A DNA stretch of 64,000 nt from Amblyomma americanum (lineage: Eukaryota; Arthropoda; Arachnida; Ixodida; Ixodidae). The stretch is from the NCBI RefSeq assembly GCF_052857255.1, contig NC_135507.1:71001721-71065720 (forward strand), given 5' to 3'. Each line of letters opens with the position of its first letter. Positions within the stretch are counted from its first letter, which is position 1. The notes below the pieces were generated by a model that was not told the DNA's origin, searched no databases, and saw only the letters and a program-made list of their open reading frames with translations. Position numbers and translations under genes: made by a program. Shown here in pieces: positions 22,540 through 33,200 of the stretch.

Positions 22540-24030
22540 AATCACTCGGCTACAAATCCCAGTGTCCATCTTCTGCGCGCGTTACGCATTTCCAGTTTTA
22601 TTTCTGTGTTTCTTCTTTTCGATTAATTTTCTCTTCCACGAAAATCATTTTATTTTCGTCCATGAAAAAGTTCGTGCACCCCAATTCTTGGCCGATCCCC
22701 CTCTGTGGGCACGTGCCATTGTATGGGGGTAGCAGCAACAACAGCGATACTCCCAGATGAAGAAGAAGCAAAAAGGTTTGCCTGCCCGGGTGCGAATGTT
22801 TTCTGTGCAGCAAAAGGTACTGAGATTTCAAGCCCTCTGTTTATTCTGATGGGGACCCTTACTTTATACCGATGTCAGGCGGAGACGGTGATTACCAATC
22901 AACGCTTAGTGACCAGGGGCCCTGTTATTACTGGCTTCCTCAGTGTAAACGGCGAGGCCGTCGCAATCCTACTACGTAGTAAGCGACAACTTGCTGGTTT
23001 TTCGGGTAAGCAATGAGTTGTACAGAGTACACAAATTTTGATGGCCTTCTTACCGATGAAGTCATTATTTACGGGCACCAGAGACCGTAAGCTCCGTCAA
23101 GAATGTATCCTGCGTACGTATTCTTGTTATGTGTTACTCAAGTGGGTGTGCATTACGTGGGTCATGGAAGTTTCCGCTCTCAAGAGGGCGGCCCACTAGC
23201 CATGGTGCGTAGCTGTGCACTACCTTGCAATGAGAAGGGAGGGAGAATGATACTTCTTGTTCTAGGTCATTCTCGCTTCTCGGTCAACCACAGAGTTTGA
23301 CGACTTTTCAGAGGCGTTTCGCGGATCCCACTCAAAGTATCTTTCCCGTAATATTTCTTGATCATAACTCAGCCCTCTGGGGACGGTGGAAGCTACGAGG
23401 TTCCACTGTATACAGGTACTCCGGAACTTTTTTCGAGCGGGGGGGGGGGGGAGACTTCGAGCTTTTGTTATTTATTTATTTAACGATCATTTATGTATTG
23501 AATTTTATATATTTTTATTTTTTTATTTTTCGCTCCGGAAATTTAGTGGGGGGCAAGACTTCGAGCTTATTTTGTTTTTGCACAATAAATTCTATATTTT
23601 TGATATTTTTTATTTTTCAATGTTGAAACGTTGATGCAAATTGTCACGTTGTGGTGACTACACTCCAGCAGTCTGGAAGGCAACGAAAAGGATTCCAAAA
23701 GAAAATGTATATTCTTATCGACAGGTTTGCTGTCAATTAGAAAAGTTACCCTCGGTACTTACGAGCTTGTTTTCTTTTCTCTCGCTATATAGTAGCCAAA
23801 CAGAGTGGTACTGATAAGTTGGAGCTCTTCAGACTGGCGTCCTTGAGAATATATTGAAAGAGGGCTGTGTTTTTTTCTTATGGAGCCCAGCCTGAAACGT
23901 GTTTTTTTATTATTATTAATTGAACAAACTCAGACACCGAGCACCGTCCTCAGCACGCTCTGTCACCGCATCGCATGCACCGTGGTTTTTGCAAATTGTT
24001 TTTATTGTGTGCTTAAATCGCTTTACGCAG
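22540..24030. other. no gene recognised; probable intron of the plus-strand gene
   Basis: AT-rich, with a 13-base G run at 23439-23451 and a local direct repeat AGACTTCGAGCTT at about 23452 and 23549. It lies upstream of a splice acceptor at 24030 and would be intronic if the exon model there holds. Confidence 0.35.
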
Positions 24031-24248
24031 GGCAGAGTGGCACCATCGTTGGGCCATCGCACTGTGCTTCCTGAAGCCAGCGCTTTAGGCATGGTGACTT
24101 TCGTGATTGCCACCGCGGGTGTGGTGGCCATGCTGGTCCTGGGCCTGGTGGCCATGGCGTACTGGTTTGCGATGGCCCAGAGTGAGCTGCACGACGTGGA
24201 TGACTACGACCACGCGGGCGCTAAAAAGTACGCACCGTGCACACCATC
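24031..24248 (+). CDS. candidate exon: transmembrane segment of an unidentified membrane protein
   Basis: A T-rich tract ending TTTACGCAG (24022-24030) gives a good 3' splice site. The exon stays open in one frame for 218 bases (phase 0 to 2) and encodes a short extracellular stalk, a strong hydrophobic segment (MVTFVIATAGVVAMLVLGL and on to AYWF), then an acidic tail (SELHDVDDYDH). GC content and codon use differ sharply from the AT-rich flanks. The donor at 24249 (GTAACA) is weak, but its phase matches the acceptor at 25677. Without splicing the frame would stop at 24250-24252, so a terminal exon is the alternative. I do not recognise the family; single-pass, N-out orientation is inferred. 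Confidence 0.5.
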
Positions 24249-25676
24249 GTAACATCGCACTCTAATCTCTGCAATGGCGGCAGACGTCTACGGTGTGGGC
24301 AGGTTGGAAAAAAATTGTTCCGGCCATTGCACGCAACTTATCAAAAAATAGAGAGATACCGATATTCTTGAAGTATTGGAAATGCGACAGCATTCGGAGC
24401 TGTCAACACTTTTCCCGGAAGTGAATGGAGGTGCTTGTGAGAACCCGGTTGCTCTTCCAGAATTCTTCCCGTACACCGCGTGCCACGGTTGGCAGGTGGA
24501 GGATCTACACAGACGAACCTGCTCTGGTGACGTCACTTTCCTCCAGCCAATGGCCATTCTTTGATTTGGCGACGTCACATCCCTCCAAGCAATGGGATTT
24601 CACCGTTCTAGTAGCGTCACTGATGACGTTACAAGAGTGGTGTATATGAATATATATCCTCATCAGACCCCGCGTACATTATGATGCAGTTTTGTCATTT
24701 AAGAACTTTTTTTAAAACCGCAACCATTGAAATTCGGAGAGCACTCGCTGTGCTCCCATGTAGTCAGCTTTTCAAAAGGTGTGAATCGATGGCGGCGCTC
24801 TGAGCAGCCTCCCAAGTCTGCAGATTTGTCTAAAGCAGATTTCTGCCCCTAGCGGCAGAACAGCTGCCAAGTCGCTCGAGATTTTCCATGAGATTTCTTC
24901 TCATTTTCATTTAAGTACTTTCGTGCATGTATTTAACTAAATATAAGCCATGAAACCTTGTTACGTGTTTACGCAAGCTCACTGTCTCATAGCAGAAAGC
25001 ACTTAGAAAACTCATAACAGAAGAAATGTAGCGGCTATGGCTGCCGGATTTTCTGTAGATTCACGGGACCACCGAGACATGAGATATGTCTCGGGACATG
25101 AGATATGCAGCGCTGTGTTGTGTCCCTTCCTGTGTCCTTTTTCTACGTCCCGTTCGTTGCGCTGTGGTCATGGAATGAGATATGTATTTGGACTAACGCT
25201 AACTGGCTGAACTTTTGCTCAGGTGTGACGAGGATATATATGCATGTGTGTACGTATATGCGTGTAGGAAAATGAGAGGTTCGTTATGACATACAAATGA
25301 AGGAAGCCAACAGCCACCGAAAGTAAGGAAAGCACAGGGAAATGTTTCTACTTATTGGAACTTCTTTTACTTGTGGTGTTCACGAATGGAAAATTCATGG
25401 TGTAATTATTCCATGACTGAAATATAATTGATTAGAAAGCAGAAGAAAAACAACCACATGCCGCCGTTGGATTCCGAACCCATCGGAGGTCGGGACACAA
25501 TGGGCAGTGGACGTCCCTTGGATGTCCTGCGGACGTCTTAACCGCACGCAAGACGTCCGTGGGAGTTTTAATGTTCATTGGGGAGTTTATATCCCACCGG
25601 TGGCGGCATATCGTTGTTGGCACCTTGTCCTGCATACCATTCTTCCACTGATGAGTTCTGGTTCAATGCACTGCAG
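24249..25676 (+). other. predicted intron
   Basis: Lies between the two candidate exons of the plus-strand gene. It holds AT-rich sequence, a GAGATATG repeat pair near 25080 and 25100, and no recognisable element. Confidence 0.35.
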
Positions 25677-25985
25677 CCTCGACCGAGGCCGGTCCCTAAC
25701 GGCTAACCGCAGCGTCTCTGGCTCGACTACCGACAGGCTGTACACCACGTTGCCAGCACACGACCGATGTAGGGAGGAGGAATACTCTGCACCGTCCACC
25801 GACACCGCAAGCTCAGCAGAAAGCAACTCTATCTAGTGAGCTGGACTCCGCGCCGGGAGGCAACGTAGCATAGCAGCGGTTAAGACATCTCGCCGGTCTT
25901 AACTTTTACGCGGAATGAACTGCAATAGTTTGTACAGTAACAAGGTGAAGCACCGATTCACAATAAAGATGATGTTCTATTCGCG
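25677..25985 (+). CDS. candidate last exon: Ser/Thr-rich tail, stop and poly(A) signal
   Basis: The acceptor is ATGCACTGCAG (ends 25676). Entering in phase 2, the frame codes for a hydrophilic tail (LDRGRSLTANRSVSG ... EEEYSAPSTDTASSAESNSI) and stops at 25834-25836. About 125 bases downstream is AATAAA (25962-25967), which fits a 3' UTR. The split codon with the exon ending at 24248 would be TCC (Ser), keeping the frame open. Rich in Ser, Thr and acidic residues, the tail looks cytoplasmic. Coding status is inferred from splice, phase and poly(A) evidence, not homology. Confidence 0.45.
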
Positions 25986-27640
25986 TTTAGGCTGCGCTTG
26001 AAGCAGTTTTGATGAAAACTTATTCACGTTGACCGACATTTCGAGCACTACCAATGTGCAATATGGGACAAAAAGCTTCTAATGCGCCCGCTGGTCAACG
26101 CAAGCCGATAGCTCTCTTATTAGATACGATCGAGAGCAAGTTTACGGCGACGAATGCATTGAAGTGATTGTTGAAAGACGTATACCAGCTATGCGCCTAC
26201 CAGTTTTCGCACGTCCTAGATATTTTCGTTCCTGCTAGTGCAATATCACTTGTCCCGAACGTAAAACTTGCCGAGCGCAGCTTGTTCGTAGCAAATGATT
26301 GGTAACAGATCGTTATATAGTGGCATCGCTACTGCGAACGCCTTTTGATCAAAGTGGAATAGAGTTAAACTAGAAACGCTCATGAGAACGCATAATGTGA
26401 TTATGTCAAACACTCACCTGTCCCAGCTGCCAATGGCATATTGTCAGAAAAGGTGACGTTACGACCACGCCGCGATCCAAGACTCTGTCATCGGTTACAG
26501 CATGAAGTTCTAGCGTGTTAATATGACTCAACAATGAAAAACTTTGAAGTAGAACATGAGGTTCACGTGTGCCACAGCCCATAATTAATGGACGCTAAGA
26601 ATATTAATTTCGATTGGCGAAGAGCGTTATAAAGTTTTTTTCGAGGACACTGATAATTAGGCAGCCATGAGAACGCAGGCATTCACTTCGGTTAATTTTT
26701 TAAGCCACGGGGGTTACTTTAAAGTGTTTTTATGCTTCTTGGAAGTGTTCATACGTAAGCGCTACATTAAAACGAGACTAAACAAAAGAATGAAGGAACC
26801 ATGAAGCTATTATAGACTCATAAAATACGCTTCTAGAAATTGGCTACCTAATTTTTTACTGTCGAATAGCTTGTGCGTTCATCTAATTTCTCCTCACCTA
26901 CATGATAAAGCAACTTGAGAACTTCTACATCATCTTATGACGTGTAACCTCCAGAGATTTAAAGGATCTGGCAAAACGAACAGAAACGAAACACATGGAA
27001 CAACCGATCAGCCGGACACCTGAGAGCAATTTATAAGCATGTAACTCCATCATACCGCGGCCAAGATGGGCCACGATCATAGAGTTTCTAAAGGGTACAC
27101 TAAGGAACTCAGGACCACAATGAAGACACGATCATAGATCATGATCATCACACCACCCTTTGAACCCTTTGAAGCGTCGATACCACCCTCTTAAGACATA
27201 TGGCGGCCTCATTGTTCCGGAACGGCATGAATGGCCCTAAGAGCTCGCGCTGGCTTGCGCTTCACAAGTAAGTGTGCTCGACGGCTTCGCACAGATTAAT
27301 TTTGCGGCATACACAGCGAGTTTCTGTAAATCAAAATTAAACAAACTAAAACAGTGCTAAGCATTATTTAATCTTGGCAGCACCCCCGACACTGCTTCCC
27401 TCCTGTTTCGACGATATCTGCGGGTCGAAGTGGTGAGGCTAGATTTAAGATTTTGTAATCGTCATCGATGCAGTCATTTAACGACTTCTGTTTGTGCATG
27501 ATTAGGTTAGTAAAATTAAATGATTTGCTGCTGTCTATGAAGCCAACTGGCTCAGTTCCACGGTGCTTGAGTTTAATAACGCCCTAGAACTGAAATGTTT
27601 GTAAAAATATGAGACCAGAAATCGTAGTGCAAATAGTTGG
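25986..27640. other. no gene or named repeat recognised
   Basis: AT-rich sequence without long open frames, splice-coherent exons or familiar repeats. It may be ordinary intergenic DNA between two converging genes. Confidence 0.4.
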
Positions 27641-27845
27641 AGACTATTGTTGGAGACTATTTGCACTATAGTTGGAGACTATTTGCGCTACACGGGGCAC
27701 AAGGGGGCTGCCGCCCCCCTTGTGCCCCGTGTTCTGGAGTCCCTGGGTGGTAGTATACTTAGTTCATCATATCCGGGCTTGACGCACTAAGTTCGTTATA
27801 TACGAGATCAACGCACTAATTTTGTTGTATCCTAGGTAACACACA
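27640..27845. repeat. short tandem repeats and an 18-bp-arm hairpin
   Basis: TTGGAGACTATT occurs three times between 27639 and 27683. Arms 27690-27707 and 27715-27732 (core ACGGGGCACAAGGGGG) are perfect inverted repeats around 7 bases. Just after, about three diverged units containing GCACTAANTTNGTTNTAT run from 27756 to 27835. Confidence 0.7.
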
Positions 27846-27889
27846 AACGTTCGTTACACTTGAGGAGGTATACTTAGATTTGTGACAAC

Positions 27890-29074
27890 TGTGACATTCC
27901 GTGTGTGCTACGAGGATCCACGTTCGACGGCGCGGCGTAAACGGAGACCCGTGACAGCGGCATCATCAATTACCCAGCCATGCTCTTTGAGTGACGACCA
28001 GAACAACCGGACCCGCCGCCGCCGCCGCGGGGAAACAGGCTTTATCCTCCCCAATTTCCGGGCACATTCCAGGACAAGGGAGCTGTCAGCGGGCCAGAGC
28101 GCGCCGTACCACAGCCGACGCTATGCGCTACCGCGAAGACAACATTCTTTCCCCCCCCCCCCCTTTGTCGTGGGCTATCGCCGGGAAGGCACCCACAGCT
28201 TCCCAGAAGGGCCGTGACGGACACCTGTCATGGCGGACAGGCAGTACTCGCCAAGAATGTGGAAAGACAGGCGCTAGTGAATTAGCTCCGAAGAGAGAGC
28301 CTGTGTATACTCTCACTTGAGAGAGAGTGGTGGCGTTTTTGTTGTTTATTTAGTTTGTATTGTTAACAGACTCTGGGTTCGAGGCTAAGCCCAACCCAAG
28401 GGGTGGTCCCCATCTCGCATGTTATTTTGGATTGGAGAATTGATGCTTTGGGCGGGCCACTGGAAATGACCGCCCTTAGTCCTTTGTTAATCAAGTGCTT
28501 AAAAGCACATGTAAACGGATGCAGTCCAGTCTGAGCTGGGGCTCCATGCTTAGCATGTAATGTGATGCTACTTAGGCACTAACCTGCCCGGTCGATGAGT
28601 AAAGTAGTGCAAAGTTTGTTCTTTTGTAAATTCAGTTCTGCTTTTTCCAGTTTAACTCTCTGTATATGTATGTTGTAAAATTATGCTCTGCTGTCATCAT
28701 CTACAAGCTCGCCTCCTGTTCATCTTCCAAGCCGAACGACACTAGAGGAAGGGTTGTGAACCATCCTCGAAGAAACGGACGACTATTGAAATTCTACTGC
28801 ATACACGCTCAGGACGACATCGTTCCCCAAGAGGGCCTTCAGCGCCGAAGCCCGACGGCGTGCAGCTTCTGCCAGCAACCGCTCGAGCCCAACTCCGGAG
28901 CCACTCCATCGCCCCCATGAAGTCGTCGGCACGTAAGCTCGGACGCCCCAGCCTCTGATGTATAATCTTAATCATGTGTAATTATTGAATATACCTGTTT
29001 GTTTAAACTGAGCCATACGGTGTCTCTTTGCCTCTCCGTCCCGTGTGGACCTGCGCATTATGGGGGTCATCACA
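27890..29074 (+). repeat. 5' LTR
   Basis: Begins TGTGACATTCC, ends GGGGTCATCACA. Inside is a C run (28151-28163) and a TATA-like TGTATATGTA near 28661. The 84-, 109- and 111-residue frames across it recur in the 3' LTR with frame differences caused by the C-run indel, so they are not called genes. Confidence 0.95.
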
Positions 29075-29075
29075 C

Positions 29076-29091
29076 TGGTGTCAGGAGTGGG
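29076..29091 (+). promoter_or_regulatory. primer-binding site, tRNA-Leu type
   Basis: TGGTGTCAGGAGTGGG starts one base after the 5' LTR. It is complementary to the 3' end I recall for tRNA-Leu (CAG/CAA type) including CCA. This is where reverse transcription of the minus strand would start. Confidence 0.8.
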
Positions 29092-29228
29092 GTCTCAAAA
29101 GCAAATGTCCTCTGAATGCTGTGACATTCATGACTTCAAAATTGTAATCAAAAGGGAATCACGGGACTGATTGTGGGACTTTTACCCCCATTTGAGAGGC
29201 TTGAGGCACTGGAGGGCTTGAAAAAAAA

Positions 29229-30170
29229 ATGACTGTATCTGAGGGAGCTCCCACTCCACAGCCGTCGCTCGGAGCAAGCATGCTGGCATTAGGAAGCGTC
29301 ATTCCGACGTTTACGGGAGATAAGACAGGGGTTCCAATCTGCGATTTCTTTTCCATGCTAGAAGAGATTGGGAAAATGGGGGGATGGTCCGATGCTCAAA
29401 TGCTGGGAATGGCGAGGTGTAAGATGGCAGGAGCTGCTCATGATTTTGCCTGGCGAGACGAAAAAGTAAAATCCACAAAATCATTTGCGGAATTTAAGAA
29501 GCTCGCGTTTGAGCATTTCGACACTGAACCACGTCACGTGCGGGTACAGAGGTTCCGTGACGCCGGACAGATGGTAGGGGAGGACGTGCGAACATTTGCG
29601 TCGCGGCTTCAGCGCCTAGCACGCGATACGTTAAGCAGGGAGGAGGAAGGAGACCAGCTAAGGAAGAAATACGCGGAGGATATACTTAAAGAGGAAAGGA
29701 CCGCTTTGTTCGTGGCTGGTCTGCAAGACCCCGTGCGCCGGTTCGTGCTCTCGCGCAAGCCGAGCAATTTCGACCAAGCCGTGGAGGCCGCATTGGATGA
29801 GGAACGAAATGAGGCGTTAACGACAGCCGCAGCGAGAGTACGCGTCATAGAGAGAGCGGTGCTCAACCCTGAGGTTGCTCTCTTGACAGAGCGTTTAGAT
29901 CGCTTGGAACAGCTGCTAACTCAGCAGGTAGAACGCCAGGTTGAAGCGCGCGCTCAACAGCGCCCATTCGCTGGAAACCGGAGACCGCCACAAAGCTACA
30001 AGCGCGGTATGCGAGATTTTGAAGAAATCGTATGCTTCGCTTGCCAGGGTCGCGGACACATCGCCAGGTTCTGCCAAAACGTGCGCCGTGGGGAGCCACA
30101 AAGAGAAGCAGGCGAGACACGCCCTAAGCAAGCCGACAGCGGGGCTCCAGATACCGAGTCAAAAAACTAG
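29229..30170 (+). CDS. gag: gag polyprotein of Ty3/gypsy element
   Basis: 313 residues, 138 bases after the primer site; the ATG follows a run of nine A. Residues about 95-150 (FAEFKKLAFEHF ... FASRLQRLARDTL) match the retrotransposon gag capsid domain. Residues about 205-245 are helical and Glu/Arg/Leu-rich. A single CCHC knuckle (CFACQGRGHIARFC, residues about 269-282) would bind element RNA. The protein forms the particle in the cytoplasm. The stop TAG (30168-30170) directly follows a slippery heptamer, so a minority of ribosomes should continue into pol. No damage is visible. Confidence 0.93.
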   Translation: MTVSEGAPTPQPSLGASMLALGSVIPTFTGDKTGVPICDFFSMLEEIGKMGGWSDAQMLGMARCKMAGAAHDFAWRDEKVKSTKSFAEFKKLAFEHFDTEPRHVRVQRFRDAGQMVGEDVRTFASRLQRLARDTLSREEEGDQLRKKYAEDILKEERTALFVAGLQDPVRRFVLSRKPSNFDQAVEAALDEERNEALTTAAARVRVIERAVLNPEVALLTERLDRLEQLLTQQVERQVEARAQQRPFAGNRRPPQSYKRGMRDFEEIVCFACQGRGHIARFCQNVRRGEPQREAGETRPKQADSGAPDTESKN

Positions 30171-30204
30171 TTAGTCCTCCCCAGCCTGAGGAGCGTGGGG
30201 AGGG
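30161..30204 (+). promoter_or_regulatory. -1 ribosomal frameshift signal (slippery site plus hairpin)
   Basis: A AAA AAC at 30161-30167 stands in the gag frame directly before the TAG stop. After a spacer of 8 bases, CCTCCCC (30176-30182) can pair perfectly with GGGGAGG (30197-30203), extendable by one G-U pair. The pol frame is -1 relative to gag and open without stops from the slip site. Site, spacing and stem are the textbook arrangement for -1 frameshifting; that it works is inferred. Confidence 0.85.
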
Positions 30205-30208
30205 AGCA

Positions 30209-33200
30209 GTGGATGATGAGGTGGTGGTAGTTTGTGTGGCCGACGAGGCATGCCCTGTTGTGCGTTGCAAGTTAAATGGTTGTTGCATGGAATTGTTGAT
30301 AGATACGGGGTCAAAGGTGACATTGCTTAAGGAGAGCAGTTTTAACACGCTTCGAAGGAAGGGGGACCGCGAGGTGTTGGAAGCGTCTGGTGGCATGGCA
30401 ACCAAATTTGTAGGCATAACGGGGGATCCTCTTGGCATAAGTGGACTCTACCGGTTACACTTCTCTCTCGGCGGAATTGCATTGGAGCACCCCTGCTACG
30501 TATGCCCGGACACGGTGTCTCTGCCAAACGGAGTGTCAGGTATATTAGGGCAGGATTTTTTGAGAAAAGGGAAGGTAGTAGTCTCATTCTCTGAGGAAGA
30601 GGTTAATGCGGGCGGCTCAAAAGTTCCGTTTTTGAACAGGAGAGGGGCTGAGATTCGCATTACCGATATTGACACCCGTCAAACAGTGGGATCATTGGAG
30701 AAGGTATATTCGCGGGTTGCCGTCCGGCTGGTCGAGGAGGCGGTCGTCCTTCCTTGGTCGGAGCACATTTTGTACGCGTTTGTGCCTTCAGATGTAGAGA
30801 GCGGCGCCGTGGGAGTGCTTGAGCCGGTCGACTCTCTCAGCAATGGCCTGAAGGCAGCCGCGTGCCTCGTGACAGTTAATGACGCCCACAGAGTGCCCCT
30901 ACGGGTGGTTAACTGTAGCCAGCAGCCACTGAGCCTTCCCAAGAACAAAACATTGGCTTTCTTCACCTCTGCGATAGAGAAACGTGAGCCCACCGATACG
31001 GTACTCGCAACTGTAGAGCATGCTAGTCCTTCGGCTGCTCCAAAGGTGTCGTTCGATCTTTCTCACGTAAAATCCAGGGAGAGGGAGGCTCTGGCTGGTT
31101 TGCTGAACGACTACTCGGAAGTATTCGCCGCGTCCAACCTGGATTTGGGCTGCTGTGGCGTTATAAAGCACAGGATAGAAACCGGCACTTCATCGCCCGT
31201 TTACCAGCGTGCGTACAGGATTCCTTACTCCCAACGTGAGGAGATGGAGCGGCAGGTGCAGGACCTGATTGATCGCGGCATTGTCGAACACTCAAAGTCA
31301 CCCTGGGGAGCACCAGCACTATTGGTGGAAAAGCCAGATGGCTCGTATCGATTGGTAGTGGACTACCGCAAACTAAATGCCGTAACTCGCATCGATCCAT
31401 ACCCCATCCCCAATATACAGGAGACGCTTTCTCAGCTGGGCTCTGCCAGGTACTTCACGGTAGTGGACATGGCGGCGGGATTCTGGCAGATAGCAATGGA
31501 TCCGGCAGATGCCGAGAAAACGGCATTCAACACGCCCTCAGGGCACTATGAATGGAAAAGAATGCCGATGGGTCTGGCCAACAGCCCTGCTGTCTGGCAG
31601 AGAACCGCTGATGTTATCCTGGCAGGTCTTCTGGGGAGGCTGTGCTTCGTGTATATGGATGACATTATCATATACAGTGACAGTTTTGAGAACCATTTGC
31701 GCGATATTGAGCAGGTTTTGGTGCGACTAAGAGGAGCGGGTCTCAAGCTGAAGCCCTCTAAGTGCCAATTCCTCAAAAACGAGGTGAAATACCTCGGGCA
31801 CGTTGTTTCAGCTGACGGCGTGCGACCGGACCCTGAGAAACTAAGGTGTGTCTCAGATTTTCCATCCCCGACTAGCGTCCGCCAGGTCCGGCAGTTTCTC
31901 GGCCTGATCGGTTACTACCGAAGGCACATAGAGGAGTTCGCCAAGCTCGCTAAGCCGCTCACCGCCTTAACAGCCAAAAATGTCGCCTTTCGCTGGGACG
32001 AAAACGCGGAGAATGCTTTTGGGGCCCTGAAAAGGAAGCTAATGAGTGCACCGCTGTTGCGCCACCCGGATTTTAATTTGCCCTTCGTTATGGCCACAGA
32101 TGCGTCAAAGTTCGCAGTTGGTGCCGTGCTCTCTCAGGTTATCGAGGGCAAAGAACATCCCGTTGCTTTTGCTAGCCGACAGCTGAGCCCCACAGAGCAA
32201 AAGTACGGAGCTACGGAAAGAGAGTGCCTCGCCGTTGTCTGGGCAGTAAAGCACTTCAGATGCTACCTTTACGGCCGCAAATTCAAGCTAGTCACAGACT
32301 GCCATCCTCTGAAATGGGTGATGAGTGTCAGGGACCCTAGCTCGCGACTCGCTAGATGGAATCTACACCTGCAGGAATACTGCTTTGAAGTTGAGCACAA
32401 GTCAGGAAAGACGCATCTGAATGCTGATGCACTCAGCCGCACAGCTGCCGTGGCAGCTATAGATGAGTTTGTCCCCATAGTCGACCCCGCCGAATTACGC
32501 ACAGAGCAGTGCAAAGATCCTGACCTGAAGCGAATAATCGAAAGCTTAGAGGGCGCACCGTCTCACCCCGAACAGCTAGTTTATTTCATTGGCAAAGACG
32601 GCACCCTGTGTCGGCGCACGAGGCCAACCAGGAAAGGGAGACCAGAGAAAACCGCTTGGGAGAGAGTCGTCATACCTCGGTCGTGGATAGAAAGGGTTCT
32701 TCGCGCGTTTCACGATGCGCCATGCGCCGGTCATTTTGGCGTAGCGAAGACACGCAGGCGTGTGGAGCGTTTGTACTTTTGGAGTGGCATTCGACAGGAT
32801 GTTAGAGACTACTGTGCGAAGTGTCATTCCTGTCTCGAAAGAAAAACACCCAAGGGACGAAGACCAGCTCCAATTCAGCCGTTCCCTGAGGTTTCGGCTC
32901 CCTTCGAGCGGACAGGTATGGACATAATGGGCCCATTGCCCACGACCACTTCCGGAAACAAGTACATTTTAGTATTTGTCGATCACCTTTCAAAATACGC
33001 GGAAGCGGTAGCACTCCCAGATCAGAAGGCAGACACGGTTGCAAGAGCATTTGTCGAACAGATCGTGCTCCGACATGGACCCCCGAAGCAACTCTTGACA
33101 GATCGGGGAACGAACTTCGTGTCGCAGCTAATGAGGAGAGTTTGCGAGCTGCTTAAGATCGCTAAGAAGCAGACAACACCGTACCATCCGGCTTGCAACG

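Noticed and set aside
22144..22569. Open frame with a poly-isoleucine stretch
   Set aside because: Translation of the ATT microsatellite joined to a reversed RTE fragment.
28666..28920. 84-residue frame in the LTRs (also 35326-35580)
   Set aside because: Present in both LTRs only because the LTRs are duplicated; no domain, and a neighbouring frame is broken by a one-base indel between LTRs.
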